Source of the DNA: Clostridium pasteurianum
GTDB taxonomy: Bacteria > Bacillota > Clostridia > Clostridiales > Clostridiaceae
Reading direction: 5' to 3'
NCBI RefSeq assembly: GCF_001705235.1
Contig: NZ_MCGV01000001.1
Location: 3,538,181 to 3,602,180 of the forward strand
Length of the DNA: 64,000 nt
Part shown: positions 1 through 10,720 of the stretch, piece after piece
Numbering within the stretch: position 1 is the first letter of the stretch
Layout of the letters: each line of letters begins with the position of its first letter
Notes under the pieces: generated by a model
Told to the model about the DNA's origin: nothing
What the model saw: the letters and a program-made list of their open reading frames with translations, nothing else
The model's database searches: none
Program-made: the position numbers and the translations under genes

Positions 1-3000
1 GCGGAAAAGACCACATCCTTTAAGGAATGGTCGGAAAAGCAAAATGAGTATTCGAATTCTTATAATATAAGAAAGCAGATTGAATATTGGAATAGTATTG
101 AAGCTAAAAAAGTTAAAAAACTTCCAAAAGATAAAATTACAAGAAGTAAAGAGGTAATGAGCCAAAGCTTTGAATTAGGGAATCAATATACAGAGGATTT
201 GCTTAAAAAAGTAAATAAAATATATAATACTGAAATCAATGATGTTTTATTAGCAGCATTAGCTTTAACAATAAGCAATTGGACCGGTAATGAAGAGACA
301 TTAATAAATCTAGAAGCTCATGGAAGAGAAGATATAATAAAGGATGTTGATATAAGTAGAACTGTAGGTTGGTTTACATCACAATATCCAGTAATATTAA
401 AAGCGTATAAAGATATAAGTGATACCCTAAAAAATACTAAAGACATGTTAAGAAGAATACCGAATAAAGGAATGTCATATGGAATAATTAAGTATTTATC
501 AAAGCAGAATATAGATTGTAAGTTAAAGCCAGAAATTTGTTTTAATTATTTAGGACAAGCAGATAGTGACATAAGGGATAATATATTTAAGCTGTCAAGT
601 ATAGATTGTGGAGATTGTGCTTCAAAAAGTAATAAAAGTTTATACTCATTGGATTTTGAAGGGATAGTATTAGAAGATAAATTAAATATTTCAATAACGT
701 ATCTTAAGGATGAATTTGATTATAGTACAATAGAAAAATTAATAAAAGATTACAAAGTAAATTTGATTAATATAATTAATCATTGCATGAAAAAGAAAGT
801 TTCAGAGATAACAGTATCAGAGATAACAAAAGAAGAAATAAAATTTGATGAATTAGAAAAATATAAAGATGAATTAGACAATATCAAAGATATATATCAA
901 CTTTCACCAATGCAAGAAGGTATGTTATATAATGCTTTATCTGCTGAAAAAGATGCATACGATATAGTTATGAGTTTAGAGATAGAGGGATATATAGATA
1001 AAGAAATTTTAGATAAGGCATTTAATAAGGTAATAGAAAGACATGATATTTTAAGAACTAAGTTTGATTATTCTTCTTTTAAAGGAAATATGCAAGTTGT
1101 CTATAAGAATAGAAAAACTAAAGTAGAGTATATTGATATATCTAATAAATGCTGTGATAAGGAAAAGTATGTAGAAGTATTAATTGATAAGTATAGAAAA
1201 AATGGTTTTGATTTAAGTAATGATATATTAATAAAATTAATACTAATTAAAATGGAGGATAATAAATACAATTTAATTTTAAATAATCACCATATTTTAA
1301 TGGATGGATGGTGTATTGGATTAGTAATAAGCGAATTATTTAAAATTTATAATGAGATAAAATATGGATACAAAGCTAATCTTAATAATGTAATACCGTA
1401 TTCAAAATATATAGAGTGGCTAAAAAATAAAGATGTAAAAGCAACAAAAAATTATTGGATAAATTATTTAAAGGGATATAACGAAGTAGCTAAGGTACCA
1501 TTTGAAAAAGAAAATAGAAACAATAAAGTAAATAATAAGGAAATATCCTTGATTTTAGACGAGGAAAAGACTGAATTGATAAACGATATTGCTGAGGGAA
1601 ATAAAGTTACTGTGAATACAGTAATACAAAGTATATGGGCAATACTTCTTCAAAAATACAATAATATTGATGATATAGTATATGGATATGTTGTGTCAGG
1701 AAGAAGTCCAGAGATCAAAGGAATAGAAGATATGGTTGGATTATTTATAAACACTATTCCATTAAGAATAAAATTCACAAAAGATATGGTTTATGAAGAC
1801 TTATTAAGAAGCATAAGTAATACAACTTTAGAAAATAGTAAGTATGATTATTTAGGTTTGGCTGAAATACAAAACTTATGTGAAGTTAAAAATAAATTAA
1901 TAAACAATATATTGATATTTGAAAATTATCCAATAGATTATAATGAACTAAGTAAAGAAATATTAACAAAAAATAATTTAAAAGTACTTAATTGTAATAC
2001 TGTAGAAGAAACTAATTATAATTTTAATATAGTAGTATCTAAAGATAAAAAAATAACAATAGAATTTAAATATAATGAAGAAACGTATTCAACTCAGGAT
2101 GTTTCAAAGATAAAAGCTCATTTTGAGAATGTAATAAAGCAAATTATAGAAAATGAGAATATAAAAATACAAAACATAGAAATAGTAAGCACCGAAGAAA
2201 AAAACAAATTAGTATATGAGTTTAATAATACAAGATCTAATTATGAAAAGGAAAAAACAATAACTGAATTATTTGAAGAACAAGTTGAAAAAACACCTAA
2301 TAATATAGCAGCAATATATGAAAATGAAAGTATAACTTATGAAAAATTAAATGAAAAGGCTAATTCATTAGCAAGAGAACTGGTTAAAAACAAAGTAAAG
2401 CCTAATGATGTAGTAGGATTAATTGCAAATAAATCAATAAAAATGATAGTGGGAATTATAGCAATATTAAAAACAGGGGCAGCATATATGCCGATAGATT
2501 ATAAATATACTTCAGATAGAATGAATTTTATGTTAACTGATGCAAAAGTTAATGTAGTTTTAGGTGAAGATAATCTTTTGGAAAAGGTTGATGTAAACAG
2601 GAATACAATAAATATAAATGATAAGAAAATATATAGAAATAAAAAAACTAATTTGAACATTGATTTTAACAGTGATAATTTAGCGTATATAATATACACA
2701 TCTGGATCAACGGGAACACCTAAGGGAATTTTGATAAGACAGTATAGTGTAATAAGGGTTGTTAAAGATACAAACTATATACAAATAAATAGCAAAGATT
2801 CAATTTTACAATTGTCAAGTTATGTATTTGATGGATCTGTTTTTGATATATATGGCGCACTGCTTAATGGTGCAAGACTTGTTATACCAAATAAAGATGA
2901 TATTTTAGATTTGAAAAAATTAGGTAATTTAATAAAAAAAGAAGTCAGCATATTTTTTGTAACAACAGCATTGTTTAATTCATTAGTAGATGTAAATGTT

Positions 3001-6000
3001 GATTGTTTAAAAAGTGTTAGAAAAGTATTGTTTGGCGGAGAACGTGTATCTTTAAGCCATGCCCAAAAAGCATTAAAAGTTTTGGGGAAAGATAAAATAA
3101 TACATGTATATGGACCTACGGAAAGTACAGTATATGCAACTTATTATCCATTAAATGAAATAAATAAAGATGATACAACGGTGCCAATTGGAAAAGCTAT
3201 TTCTAATACTAAGTTGTATGTACTAGGAAAGGATAATGATATAAAGCCTATAGGTGTACCAGGAGAATTGTGTATTGGTGGAGATGGTCTTGCTGCAGGA
3301 TACCTAAATAATGAAAGATTGACAAAGGAAAAGTTTATAGACAATCCATATTGTGCAGGAGAAAAAATATATAGAACTGGTGATTTAGTAAAGTGCCTTC
3401 CAAGTGGTGATATTGAATTTATTGATAGAATTGATCAACAAGTTAAAATCAGAGGATTTAGGATTGAACTGGGTGAAGTTGAAAAAGCCATTGCAAAAAT
3501 AAGTGGAATAAAAGAAAATACAGTGATAGCAGTGGAAAATGGAAATGGTAAGGCTTTGTGTGCATACTACGTATCAGAAAGGAAATATACTATATCAGAG
3601 TTAAGGGAAGAGCTAAAAACTATATTGCCACAATATATGATACCGGCGTATTTTGTTAGTATGGGAAAAATGCCATTAACTAAAAATGGTAAAATTGATA
3701 AAAAGGCATTACCTGAAATAGGAGATGACATTGAAACTGGTAATAAGTATATAGCTCCAAGAAATGAAGTGGAAAAGGTAGTGGCTTTAGTTTGGCAAAG
3801 TGTATTGGAAGTAAAAAGGATTGGAATAAATGATAATTTCTTTGAATTAGGTGGAGATTCAATAAAAGCAATACAGGTTATTGCTAAAATGAATGCTAAA
3901 GGATATTCTTTTGGATTTAAAGATTTATTTAATAATCCAACAATAAGAGAATTAATAGGGCATATAAAACAAAGGAGTGTAACTATAGATCAAAGTGAAG
4001 TTAAAGGTGAGATAGAGCTAACTCCTATACAAAAATGGTTTTTAGTGCAAGATAATTCGTTGAAAAATCATTTTAATCAAGAGCTAATGTTGTTTAGTAA
4101 AGATGGTTTTAAAAAGGAATTTATTGAACAAGCTTTTAATAGGATCATAAAACATCATGATGTATTGAGAGCAGTATATGTGAATGGTAAATTTATAAAT
4201 AGAAAAATAGATGATAAGCTATATGACATAAGTATATATGATTTAAGAGGAAAAAATGTAGAAAATAATTATATAACAAATTTATGTACAAACATTCAAG
4301 CAAGTATGAATTTGGAGAAAGGACCGCTTGTAAAGTTAGGATTATTTAAAACTGACGAAGGGGATCATTTATTAGTAGCAATACATCACATGGTTGTAGA
4401 TGATGTATCCTGGAGAATAATACTTGAAGATTTTAATAGTATTTATAATGGATTAAAGAATGGAGAAAATGTAAAGTTACAACCTAAAACAACATCTTTT
4501 AAGGAGTGGGCAGCAAAACAAAAAGAGTATGCTTCTAGCTATAAATTAAAAAATGAAATCAGTTACTGGAATAAATTATCACAATTAAAGGTTAAGAAGT
4601 TATTTAAGGATTATGAACCTAAAAATTTGAGCTTAAATACAGTACGCCATAAGACAATGACCTTAAATATGGAGGATACTAAAAAACTATTAACTAAAGT
4701 AAATATAGCATATTCAACAGAAATCAATGATATACTCTTATCGGCATTAGCCTTAACTATAGGAAATTTTAATAAATCAGATGAAATATTATTTAATTTA
4801 GAATCACATGGAAGAGAAGAAATAATAGAAGGTGTGGATATTAAAAGAACAGTAGGTTGGTTTACTAGCCAATGCCCAGTTGTTTTGAAAAAAAGTAATG
4901 ATTTATCAGAACTAATTAAAAATACAAAAGATACATTAAGGAGAATGCCAAATAAAGGAATAGGATATGGAATATTAAAATATTTATCAGATTATGAAAT
5001 AAAGGATTTAAACAAACCAGAAATAAGCTTTAACTATTTAGGACAAATTGATGAAAATATATCAGGAGAAAATTTTAGATTATCTAAAGTTCAATCAGGA
5101 GAATCTATAAGTAGGGATAGTGAAAGATTATATCCATTAGATATAGTGGGAATTGTAGTTGATAAAAAATTAGAGATAACTTTATCCTATAGCAGTGAGG
5201 AATATAAAGATGAATCTATAGAAAGTCTATTAAAAAGTTATAAAGAAAATATTAAGTTAATAATAGACCACTGTATGTCAAAAAACAATGTAGAAATAAC
5301 TGTTTCAGACATAACTAAGGAAAATATATCTTTAGAAGAGTTGAAGAATTATTCAATGGAATTAGAAAATATCAAAAGCATATACGCATTAACACCAATG
5401 CAGGAAGGATTACTCTATGAATCTATAGTAAGAGGCGGAGAAACTTATCATATAAGTATGGAAATTAGGGTTATAGGGAAACTAAATATAGACATATTAA
5501 ATGAAAGCTTTAAGGAATTAGTAACTAGACATGATATATTTAGAACTAATTTTGATAGTATAAGTTTTAAAGAAAATATGCAAATAGTATATAAGACTAG
5601 AAAAGCAAATTTAGAGTACAGAGATATAAGGAACATAGATGTTGATAAAGAGGAGTATATAACAAACCTTATTAAAGAAGATAGAAAGAGAGGATTTGAT
5701 CTATCAAAAGATTTATTAATAAGATTGTTTGTGGTAAGAATTGCTGAAAAGGAATATAGCTTAATATTAAGTAATCATCATATAATTCTTGATGGATGGT
5801 CTTTTGGAATAATAAGTGGTGAACTATTTAATATCTACAACAGTATTATGTCAAATATTCATGAGGAAGTAAAAAAAGAAGTTCCATATGAAGATTATGT
5901 TAGATGGATAAAGTCACAAGATAAAGGTAAGGCATTAAATTATTGGTCGGATTATTTAAGTGGATATGATAACAATATTGAAATTCCATTTAAAAAAGAG

Positions 6001-9000
6001 AAAGTTAGTGAGGGAAAACCACAAAAATGTGTATTAAAAATAGATAAAAATCAAACTAAGTTAATCGAATTGTTAGCAAAGGATAATAATGTTACTATGA
6101 ATACTATATTGCAAAGTATATGGGCTATTCAGCTTCAAAAATACAATAATGTAGATGATGTGACATTTGGTTTTATAGTATCAGGAAGGGCTACAGAAAT
6201 AAATGGAATTGATAAAATGGTTGGATTATTCATAAATACAATTCCATTAAGGGTGAATACAACACTTGAGAAAAAGTATAGTGAAGTAATAAAGAAAATA
6301 AATTTGGATTTTATTGAAAATGAGAAATATAGATATTGTTCTATAGCAGAAATACAAAATATTACACAACTTAAATCCGGTTTGACCAATACACTAATGG
6401 TATTTGAAAATACTCCTATTGATAAGAATATTATAAATAAAAATATACTGGAAAAAGCTAATATAAAAATTACAAATCCTAAATGCTATGAAGAAATAAA
6501 CGATAACCTTAATTTGAAAGTGACGCCAGGAGAAGAAATAGTTGTAGAATTTATTTATAATGATGGAGTATATAGTGAAGAGGCAGTTAATAAAATAAAA
6601 AGCCATTTCGAGAATATATTAAATGAAGTAATAAAAAATCCAAATGTGTCAATTGATGAAATAGAGATGCTAGGTGAAGATGAGAGAAGAGAATTATTAG
6701 TCGATTTTAATGACACATATATGGATTATAAAAAGGATACTACTATACAGGAATTATTTGAATATCAGGCATGTAAAAATCCACAAAAGGCAGCAGTATT
6801 ATTTGAAGATAAGAAAATGAGTTATAGTGAATTAAATATGAGGGCTAATTCTTTAGCTAGTTTATTAAGAGAAAAAGGTATTGGATTAAAACACATTGTA
6901 CCTATTCTAATGGATAGGTCCTTTGAAATGGTAATTGGAATACTTGCAGTATTAAAAGCCGGAGCGGCATATTTACCAATAGATCCAGATTATCCAGAGG
7001 ATAGAATAAATTATATATTAAAAGATAGTAAGGCACAAATTATACTTACCACTAAGGGAATAAGAAAACAAAAATCATTAGAAATAAAAAAATTTATAGA
7101 AATAGATAATAAGGAACTTTATACTAATGAGATTGAAAAGATTGATAATATCAACAATGAAAATGACTTAGCATATGTAATATATACATCAGGAACTACG
7201 GGGAAGCCTAAAGGTGTAATGGTAGAACATAGAGGTGTAATTAATCTTAAGTATTGGTTTGAAAATGAATTAGGTATAGGACAAAATGAAAACATATTAC
7301 AATTTGCAAGTATAGCATTTGATGCGTTTTCATGGGAATTATATATGTCATTATTGCTAGGGAATACACTTTGTATACCATGTAAAGATATAATAATGAA
7401 TCCAGATTTGTTAAATAAGTACATTAGGGATAACAATATAACAACAATATCCTTGCCACCTTTTATGGCTGCCAATTTAGAGGAAGATAATGGATTGAAA
7501 AGAGTTATTACAGAGGGAAGTGAATTGAGATTTGAACAAATTTCACACTTACTAAAAAAAGTAGATATTTTGAATGCATATGGGCCAACAGAAGATACGG
7601 TATGTACTACGTATTATAAGCTCACAAAGAAAATCCATAGTAGAATACCTATAGGAAAACCTATAAAAAATCATAGAGTATTAATATTAGATAACAGTAA
7701 TAAATTAGTGCCTGTAGGATTAAAAGGAGAATTGTGTATATCGGGTGTGGGATTAGCAAGAGGATATTTAAACAATGAAGAATTAACTAAGAAAAAGTTT
7801 ATAGAAAATCCATATGTTAAAGATGAAAGATTATATAAAACAGGAGATGTTGCAAGGTGGTTACCTGATGGAAACATTGAATATTTGGGAAGAATAGATA
7901 ACCAAGTGAAAATAAGGGGATTTAGAATAGAGATGAGTGAAATTGAAGAAGGCATATTGAAAATCCCTGGTATTTCAGAAACAGCGGTAATAGATAAAGA
8001 AAAAGATGGAATGAAATATATATGTGCATATTATGCATCTAAAGATGATATGACAATTAATTTATTAAGGAAGGCATTAATGAAGAGCTTACCTAAATAT
8101 ATGATACCGTCTTATTTTATTAGAATAGATAAATTACCGTTAAATACAAATGGTAAAGTTGATAGAAAATTACTACCTGAGGTTGGAAGACAAATAAAAA
8201 CAGGAGTACAATATGAAGGACCTCAAAATGAACTTGAAGGTAGGATTGTAGATATTTGTGAGGAAGTATTGGGATTAGAACGACTTAGTGTAAAAGATAA
8301 TTTATTTGAGGTAGGAGCAGATTCAATACGAATTGCAAATATTTGCGGAAAATTAAAAAAAGTTAATGTAAATATTTCAATAAATGATATGTTTTACTAT
8401 GAGAATATAAGAGATATTTATAATAATTGTATTGGTGAAAAAATTTCTTCAGATGATAAAATAGATGACAATAATGAAATTACTAATCTAAATATAAATG
8501 AAATAAAACAAAACTTAAATAATCAAATAAGCGAGTTTAATAGTGCTATTTTAGAACAAAATAAAGTTAGAACGTACCCAATGTCAGCAATGCAACAAAT
8601 AACAAGAGAAGCAAATAAGACTTGTAGTGGATGTGTAATAAACCTTGATTATAATATTAATGTGGAATTGCTTAAAAAAAGTATAATAAAAGTTATAAAT
8701 ACACAAAGTTTATTAAGAAGCACTATTATTAAGGTAGGCTACAAAATAGAGATACAAGAGTATGATGTGGTAAAAGATATTAATATACCATATTTAAATT
8801 TAGAAAAAGTAAGTGAAGATGAAAGGGAAAATGTTAAAGAGTATATAATAAATAAATTTTATAAAGAAAATTTTGAAAATAAAGATGAAGTATTCAATAA
8901 GATATTATATAAAGTAATTATAGTTAGATTGTCAGATACTAACTATAAGGTATATATTCCGTTTAATCATTTGTTCTTTGATGGAATGAGTATGGAGATA

Positions 9001-9801
9001 ATTAAGGCAAATATACTAAAAGCATATTCTAACAATGCTAAATTAGAAGAGGGTAGATTATTAAGGTATGATGAATATGTTAAGCAATTGAGTGAAGGAC
9101 CACAGCAAATAACAGATGAAGAATTAATGGAAAAGTTTGATTTGAATAACTTCAGAGAAAGTTTAAAAAAGTATTTATTGAAATTTAAGGCTAGCAAATT
9201 AATAAATACAACTATATCAATAAGATTAACTAAGGATATTCAGGATTATATAAATGAAACACAGTGGGATTCGTCATTGAAAATATTTTTAAAAATTTTA
9301 GAATTGAATTTTGAAATTGAGGATATACCATTTACAATGATATATCCTGGAAGAAGATATAAAGGTAATAATTATTATAATACAATTGGAGAATTCATTG
9401 ATATAATACCTTTACATGCAGAAAGAGGTAAATGTTTAAGCGCAGATCATGTGAAAAGTTTAATTAACGCTATATATGAGAAAAATATTAATTTTACAAC
9501 ATTACTACGAAACAAAAAGTTAAAAAGCAAATATAAAAATGTCAGTAAAGCATTAGAAGATGTTTATACAGGACAGATAAATATTCCGATTTTTAATTAT
9601 ATAGGTTTATATGATTTTAAATCTGGAATCAAAGAATTTTACGAAAAGAGCTGGTTATATAAAACAAAAGAATTATCTACTGAAATAAGTATCATGCAAA
9701 AAGAAAATAAACTAATCATAAGATTATTCTGCGAAAATAATAGAATAACAGATATTACAAAAGGACTTCAAAGGTATATTTATAATTTAAACAAAGATTG
9801 A
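1..9801 (+). CDS. Non-ribosomal peptide synthetase, 3' part (E; C-A-T-E; C-A-T; terminal C-like domain)
   Basis: The reading frame is open from base 1, so the gene starts outside the window; 3266 codons are visible. Domains in order, by base: end of an epimerization domain (1-800; EAHGRE, RTVGWFT, FNYLG); condensation (880-2200; HHILMDGW); adenylation (2230-3700; YTSGSTGTPKG, YGPTEST, GDIEFIDRID, NGKID); carrier (3760-3960; LGGDSI); complete epimerization (4010-5270; HHMVVDDVSW, ESHGRE, RTVGWFT); condensation (5370-6640; HHIILDGW); adenylation (6730-8180; YTSGTTGKPKG, YGPTEDT); carrier (8220-8430; GADSI); and a last condensation-like domain (8570-9798; NHLFFDGMS). By hand alignment to GrsA the first adenylation pocket reads DGFFLGVVYK, the known Ile code. 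The second reads DAWSIEAVCK, Phe-like but with Glu. The E domains imply D residues at two positions. There is no thioesterase; the last domain is the likely release domain. Domain calls are firm, product unknown. Confidence 0.95.
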   Translation, partial: AEKTTSFKEWSEKQNEYSNSYNIRKQIEYWNSIEAKKVKKLPKDKITRSKEVMSQSFELGNQYTEDLLKKVNKIYNTEINDVLLAALALTISNWTGNEETLINLEAHGREDIIKDVDISRTVGWFTSQYPVILKAYKDISDTLKNTKDMLRRIPNKGMSYGIIKYLSKQNIDCKLKPEICFNYLGQADSDIRDNIFKLSSIDCGDCASKSNKSLYSLDFEGIVLEDKLNISITYLKDEFDYSTIEKLIKDYKVNLINIINHCMKKKVSEITVSEITKEEIKFDELEKYKDELDNIKDIYQLSPMQEGMLYNALSAEKDAYDIVMSLEIEGYIDKEILDKAFNKVIERHDILRTKFDYSSFKGNMQVVYKNRKTKVEYIDISNKCCDKEKYVEVLIDKYRKNGFDLSNDILIKLILIKMEDNKYNLILNNHHILMDGWCIGLVISELFKIYNEIKYGYKANLNNVIPYSKYIEWLKNKDVKATKNYWINYLKGYNEVAKVPFEKENRNNKVNNKEISLILDEEKTELINDIAEGNKVTVNTVIQSIWAILLQKYNNIDDIVYGYVVSGRSPEIKGIEDMVGLFINTIPLRIKFTKDMVYEDLLRSISNTTLENSKYDYLGLAEIQNLCEVKNKLINNILIFENYPIDYNELSKEILTKNNLKVLNCNTVEETNYNFNIVVSKDKKITIEFKYNEETYSTQDVSKIKAHFENVIKQIIENENIKIQNIEIVSTEEKNKLVYEFNNTRSNYEKEKTITELFEEQVEKTPNNIAAIYENESITYEKLNEKANSLARELVKNKVKPNDVVGLIANKSIKMIVGIIAILKTGAAYMPIDYKYTSDRMNFMLTDAKVNVVLGEDNLLEKVDVNRNTININDKKIYRNKKTNLNIDFNSDNLAYIIYTSGSTGTPKGILIRQYSVIRVVKDTNYIQINSKDSILQLSSYVFDGSVFDIYGALLNGARLVIPNKDDILDLKKLGNLIKKEVSIFFVTTALFNSLVDVNVDCLKSVRKVLFGGERVSLSHAQKALKVLGKDKIIHVYGPTESTVYATYYPLNEINKDDTTVPIGKAISNTKLYVLGKDNDIKPIGVPGELCIGGDGLAAGYLNNERLTKEKFIDNPYCAGEKIYRTGDLVKCLPSGDIEFIDRIDQQVKIRGFRIELGEVEKAIAKISGIKENTVIAVENGNGKALCAYYVSERKYTISELREELKTILPQYMIPAYFVSMGKMPLTKNGKIDKKALPEIGDDIETGNKYIAPRNEVEKVVALVWQSVLEVKRIGINDNFFELGGDSIKAIQVIAKMNAKGYSFGFKDLFNNPTIRELIGHIKQRSVTIDQSEVKGEIELTPIQKWFLVQDNSLKNHFNQELMLFSKDGFKKEFIEQAFNRIIKHHDVLRAVYVNGKFINRKIDDKLYDISIYDLRGKNVENNYITNLCTNIQASMNLEKGPLVKLGLFKTDEGDHLLVAIHHMVVDDVSWRIILEDFNSIYNGLKNGENVKLQPKTTSFKEWAAKQKEYASSYKLKNEISYWNKLSQLKVKKLFKDYEPKNLSLNTVRHKTMTLNMEDTKKLLTKVNIAYSTEINDILLSALALTIGNFNKSDEILFNLESHGREEIIEGVDIKRTVGWFTSQCPVVLKKSNDLSELIKNTKDTLRRMPNKGIGYGILKYLSDYEIKDLNKPEISFNYLGQIDENISGENFRLSKVQSGESISRDSERLYPLDIVGIVVDKKLEITLSYSSEEYKDESIESLLKSYKENIKLIIDHCMSKNNVEITVSDITKENISLEELKNYSMELENIKSIYALTPMQEGLLYESIVRGGETYHISMEIRVIGKLNIDILNESFKELVTRHDIFRTNFDSISFKENMQIVYKTRKANLEYRDIRNIDVDKEEYITNLIKEDRKRGFDLSKDLLIRLFVVRIAEKEYSLILSNHHIILDGWSFGIISGELFNIYNSIMSNIHEEVKKEVPYEDYVRWIKSQDKGKALNYWSDYLSGYDNNIEIPFKKEKVSEGKPQKCVLKIDKNQTKLIELLAKDNNVTMNTILQSIWAIQLQKYNNVDDVTFGFIVSGRATEINGIDKMVGLFINTIPLRVNTTLEKKYSEVIKKINLDFIENEKYRYCSIAEIQNITQLKSGLTNTLMVFENTPIDKNIINKNILEKANIKITNPKCYEEINDNLNLKVTPGEEIVVEFIYNDGVYSEEAVNKIKSHFENILNEVIKNPNVSIDEIEMLGEDERRELLVDFNDTYMDYKKDTTIQELFEYQACKNPQKAAVLFEDKKMSYSELNMRANSLASLLREKGIGLKHIVPILMDRSFEMVIGILAVLKAGAAYLPIDPDYPEDRINYILKDSKAQIILTTKGIRKQKSLEIKKFIEIDNKELYTNEIEKIDNINNENDLAYVIYTSGTTGKPKGVMVEHRGVINLKYWFENELGIGQNENILQFASIAFDAFSWELYMSLLLGNTLCIPCKDIIMNPDLLNKYIRDNNITTISLPPFMAANLEEDNGLKRVITEGSELRFEQISHLLKKVDILNAYGPTEDTVCTTYYKLTKKIHSRIPIGKPIKNHRVLILDNSNKLVPVGLKGELCISGVGLARGYLNNEELTKKKFIENPYVKDERLYKTGDVARWLPDGNIEYLGRIDNQVKIRGFRIEMSEIEEGILKIPGISETAVIDKEKDGMKYICAYYASKDDMTINLLRKALMKSLPKYMIPSYFIRIDKLPLNTNGKVDRKLLPEVGRQIKTGVQYEGPQNELEGRIVDICEEVLGLERLSVKDNLFEVGADSIRIANICGKLKKVNVNISINDMFYYENIRDIYNNCIGEKISSDDKIDDNNEITNLNINEIKQNLNNQISEFNSAILEQNKVRTYPMSAMQQITREANKTCSGCVINLDYNINVELLKKSIIKVINTQSLLRSTIIKVGYKIEIQEYDVVKDINIPYLNLEKVSEDERENVKEYIINKFYKENFENKDEVFNKILYKVIIVRLSDTNYKVYIPFNHLFFDGMSMEIIKANILKAYSNNAKLEEGRLLRYDEYVKQLSEGPQQITDEELMEKFDLNNFRESLKKYLLKFKASKLINTTISIRLTKDIQDYINETQWDSSLKIFLKILELNFEIEDIPFTMIYPGRRYKGNNYYNTIGEFIDIIPLHAERGKCLSADHVKSLINAIYEKNINFTTLLRNKKLKSKYKNVSKALEDVYTGQINIPIFNYIGLYDFKSGIKEFYEKSWLYKTKELSTEISIMQKENKLIIRLFCENNRITDITKGLQRYIYNLNKD

Positions 9802-9865
9802 TTCAATAATGTTAAGTAGATGTGAGAACATCAAAAGATTTGTGCAAATTAAATATTTGAGTATT

Positions 9866-9903
9866 AATATAACTGGAAGTTTAGTTTTCCAGTTATATTT
9901 TTA
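9866..9903 (+). terminator. Terminator after the peptide synthetase
   Basis: A perfect 13-bp stem (9866-9878 with 9887-9899) with an 8-nt loop, followed by a T run, lies 65 bases after the synthetase stop codon. This is a standard intrinsic terminator and marks the end of the biosynthetic transcript on this side. Confidence 0.85.
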
Positions 9904-10121
9904 ATACTTCTAGAAATGCTAAAACTCAATATCATGTATTTTTATTTTGTGCAAAAATGGTTTATATACTGACTTTATAATTTGTACAAACTAAATAAAG
10001 TATTTGTAGTATAAATTACCTTTCGTGTTTCTTTTGCATAAGAAAAATAAGTAGATAATTTATCCGAATTTTTATACTATGAATCTATTACAGCTTCACT
10101 AATCTAAATTCCTAAAATTTT

Positions 10122-10164
10122 AATAAGGATAAGAATGAAAAACACATTTTTATCCTTATTTTTA
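10122..10164 (+). terminator. Terminator-like hairpin directly upstream of the group II intron fragment
   Basis: A 16-bp stem with one G-U pair (10122-10137 with 10145-10160), 7-nt loop and TTTTA tail. The intron-like sequence begins immediately after it. Insertion just behind a terminator is known for some bacterial group II introns (class C), so the hairpin was probably the target. The gene it once terminated is not visible: 9904-10121 shows no ORF. Confidence 0.8.
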
Positions 10165-10560
10165 GTGATCCCAGCATGGGCGCTTACTTGTCGGTGAAAG
10201 TCCGATACGTGGATTGATAGTAGCAACCGTTAGCCCAAGACAAGGGTGTCTATCGTGAGATGGAATCTAAAGGAAGTCAGGGGCAAAACTCTGATTTGAC
10301 GTACAGAAACTACATATAAGGCATATGCCTGTAGGATAAGTTTGCTAAACAAAGCCATAAACTATCCGAAGCAGGCAGTGTAAATGTAGAAGATATATGT
10401 AGAGAAAGTAAGCACTCTTACCCGGGTAGGCTGATAGGTCAGGCAATAGTAGGATGGACGAATTATTAATATATTATATATATGAGAATAAGTGTAAAAA
10501 TACTTGATAAGTGGCTAAGACGAAGGATTAGAATGTGTTTTAAGAAAAAGTGTTTTCATG
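10165..10560 (+). mobile_element. Truncated group II intron (RNA part only, no reverse transcriptase)
   Basis: The sequence starts GTGATCCCAGCATGGGCG and runs through blocks typical of group II intron domain I: GGTGAAAGTCC, AACCGTTAGCCCAAG, CAAGGGTGTC, GATGGAATCTAAAGGAAG, GGGGCAAAACTC and ACATATAAGGC, in the usual order. No ORF for the intron-encoded reverse transcriptase/maturase exists here, and I see no domain V (the AGC/GTT 34-mer) before the convergent transporter gene, so it is a dead fragment. The right boundary is approximate; recognisable similarity fades after about 10480-10560. Bases 10561-10720 hold nothing I recognise. Identification is by remembered consensus, and the intron class cannot be settled by eye. 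Confidence 0.65.
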
Positions 10561-10720
10561 AACACGATATTTAAAATAAGCAGAAAGATGTGCACAGTTT
10601 TGTTCCTGATATAATGAATAATGTATTGCTATCTTATGCCGCTATCTTACATATAGGCAATGATGATGTATGAAACGTCAAGTCAATATTCTAGTTAACC
10701 ATATAAATATCTTTTCTTGT

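Noticed and set aside
7119-7475. 118-codon leftward ORF inside the NRPS gene
   Set aside because: Lies opposite conserved adenylation motifs, has no ribosome site or recognisable product, and is explained by codon bias on the coding strand.
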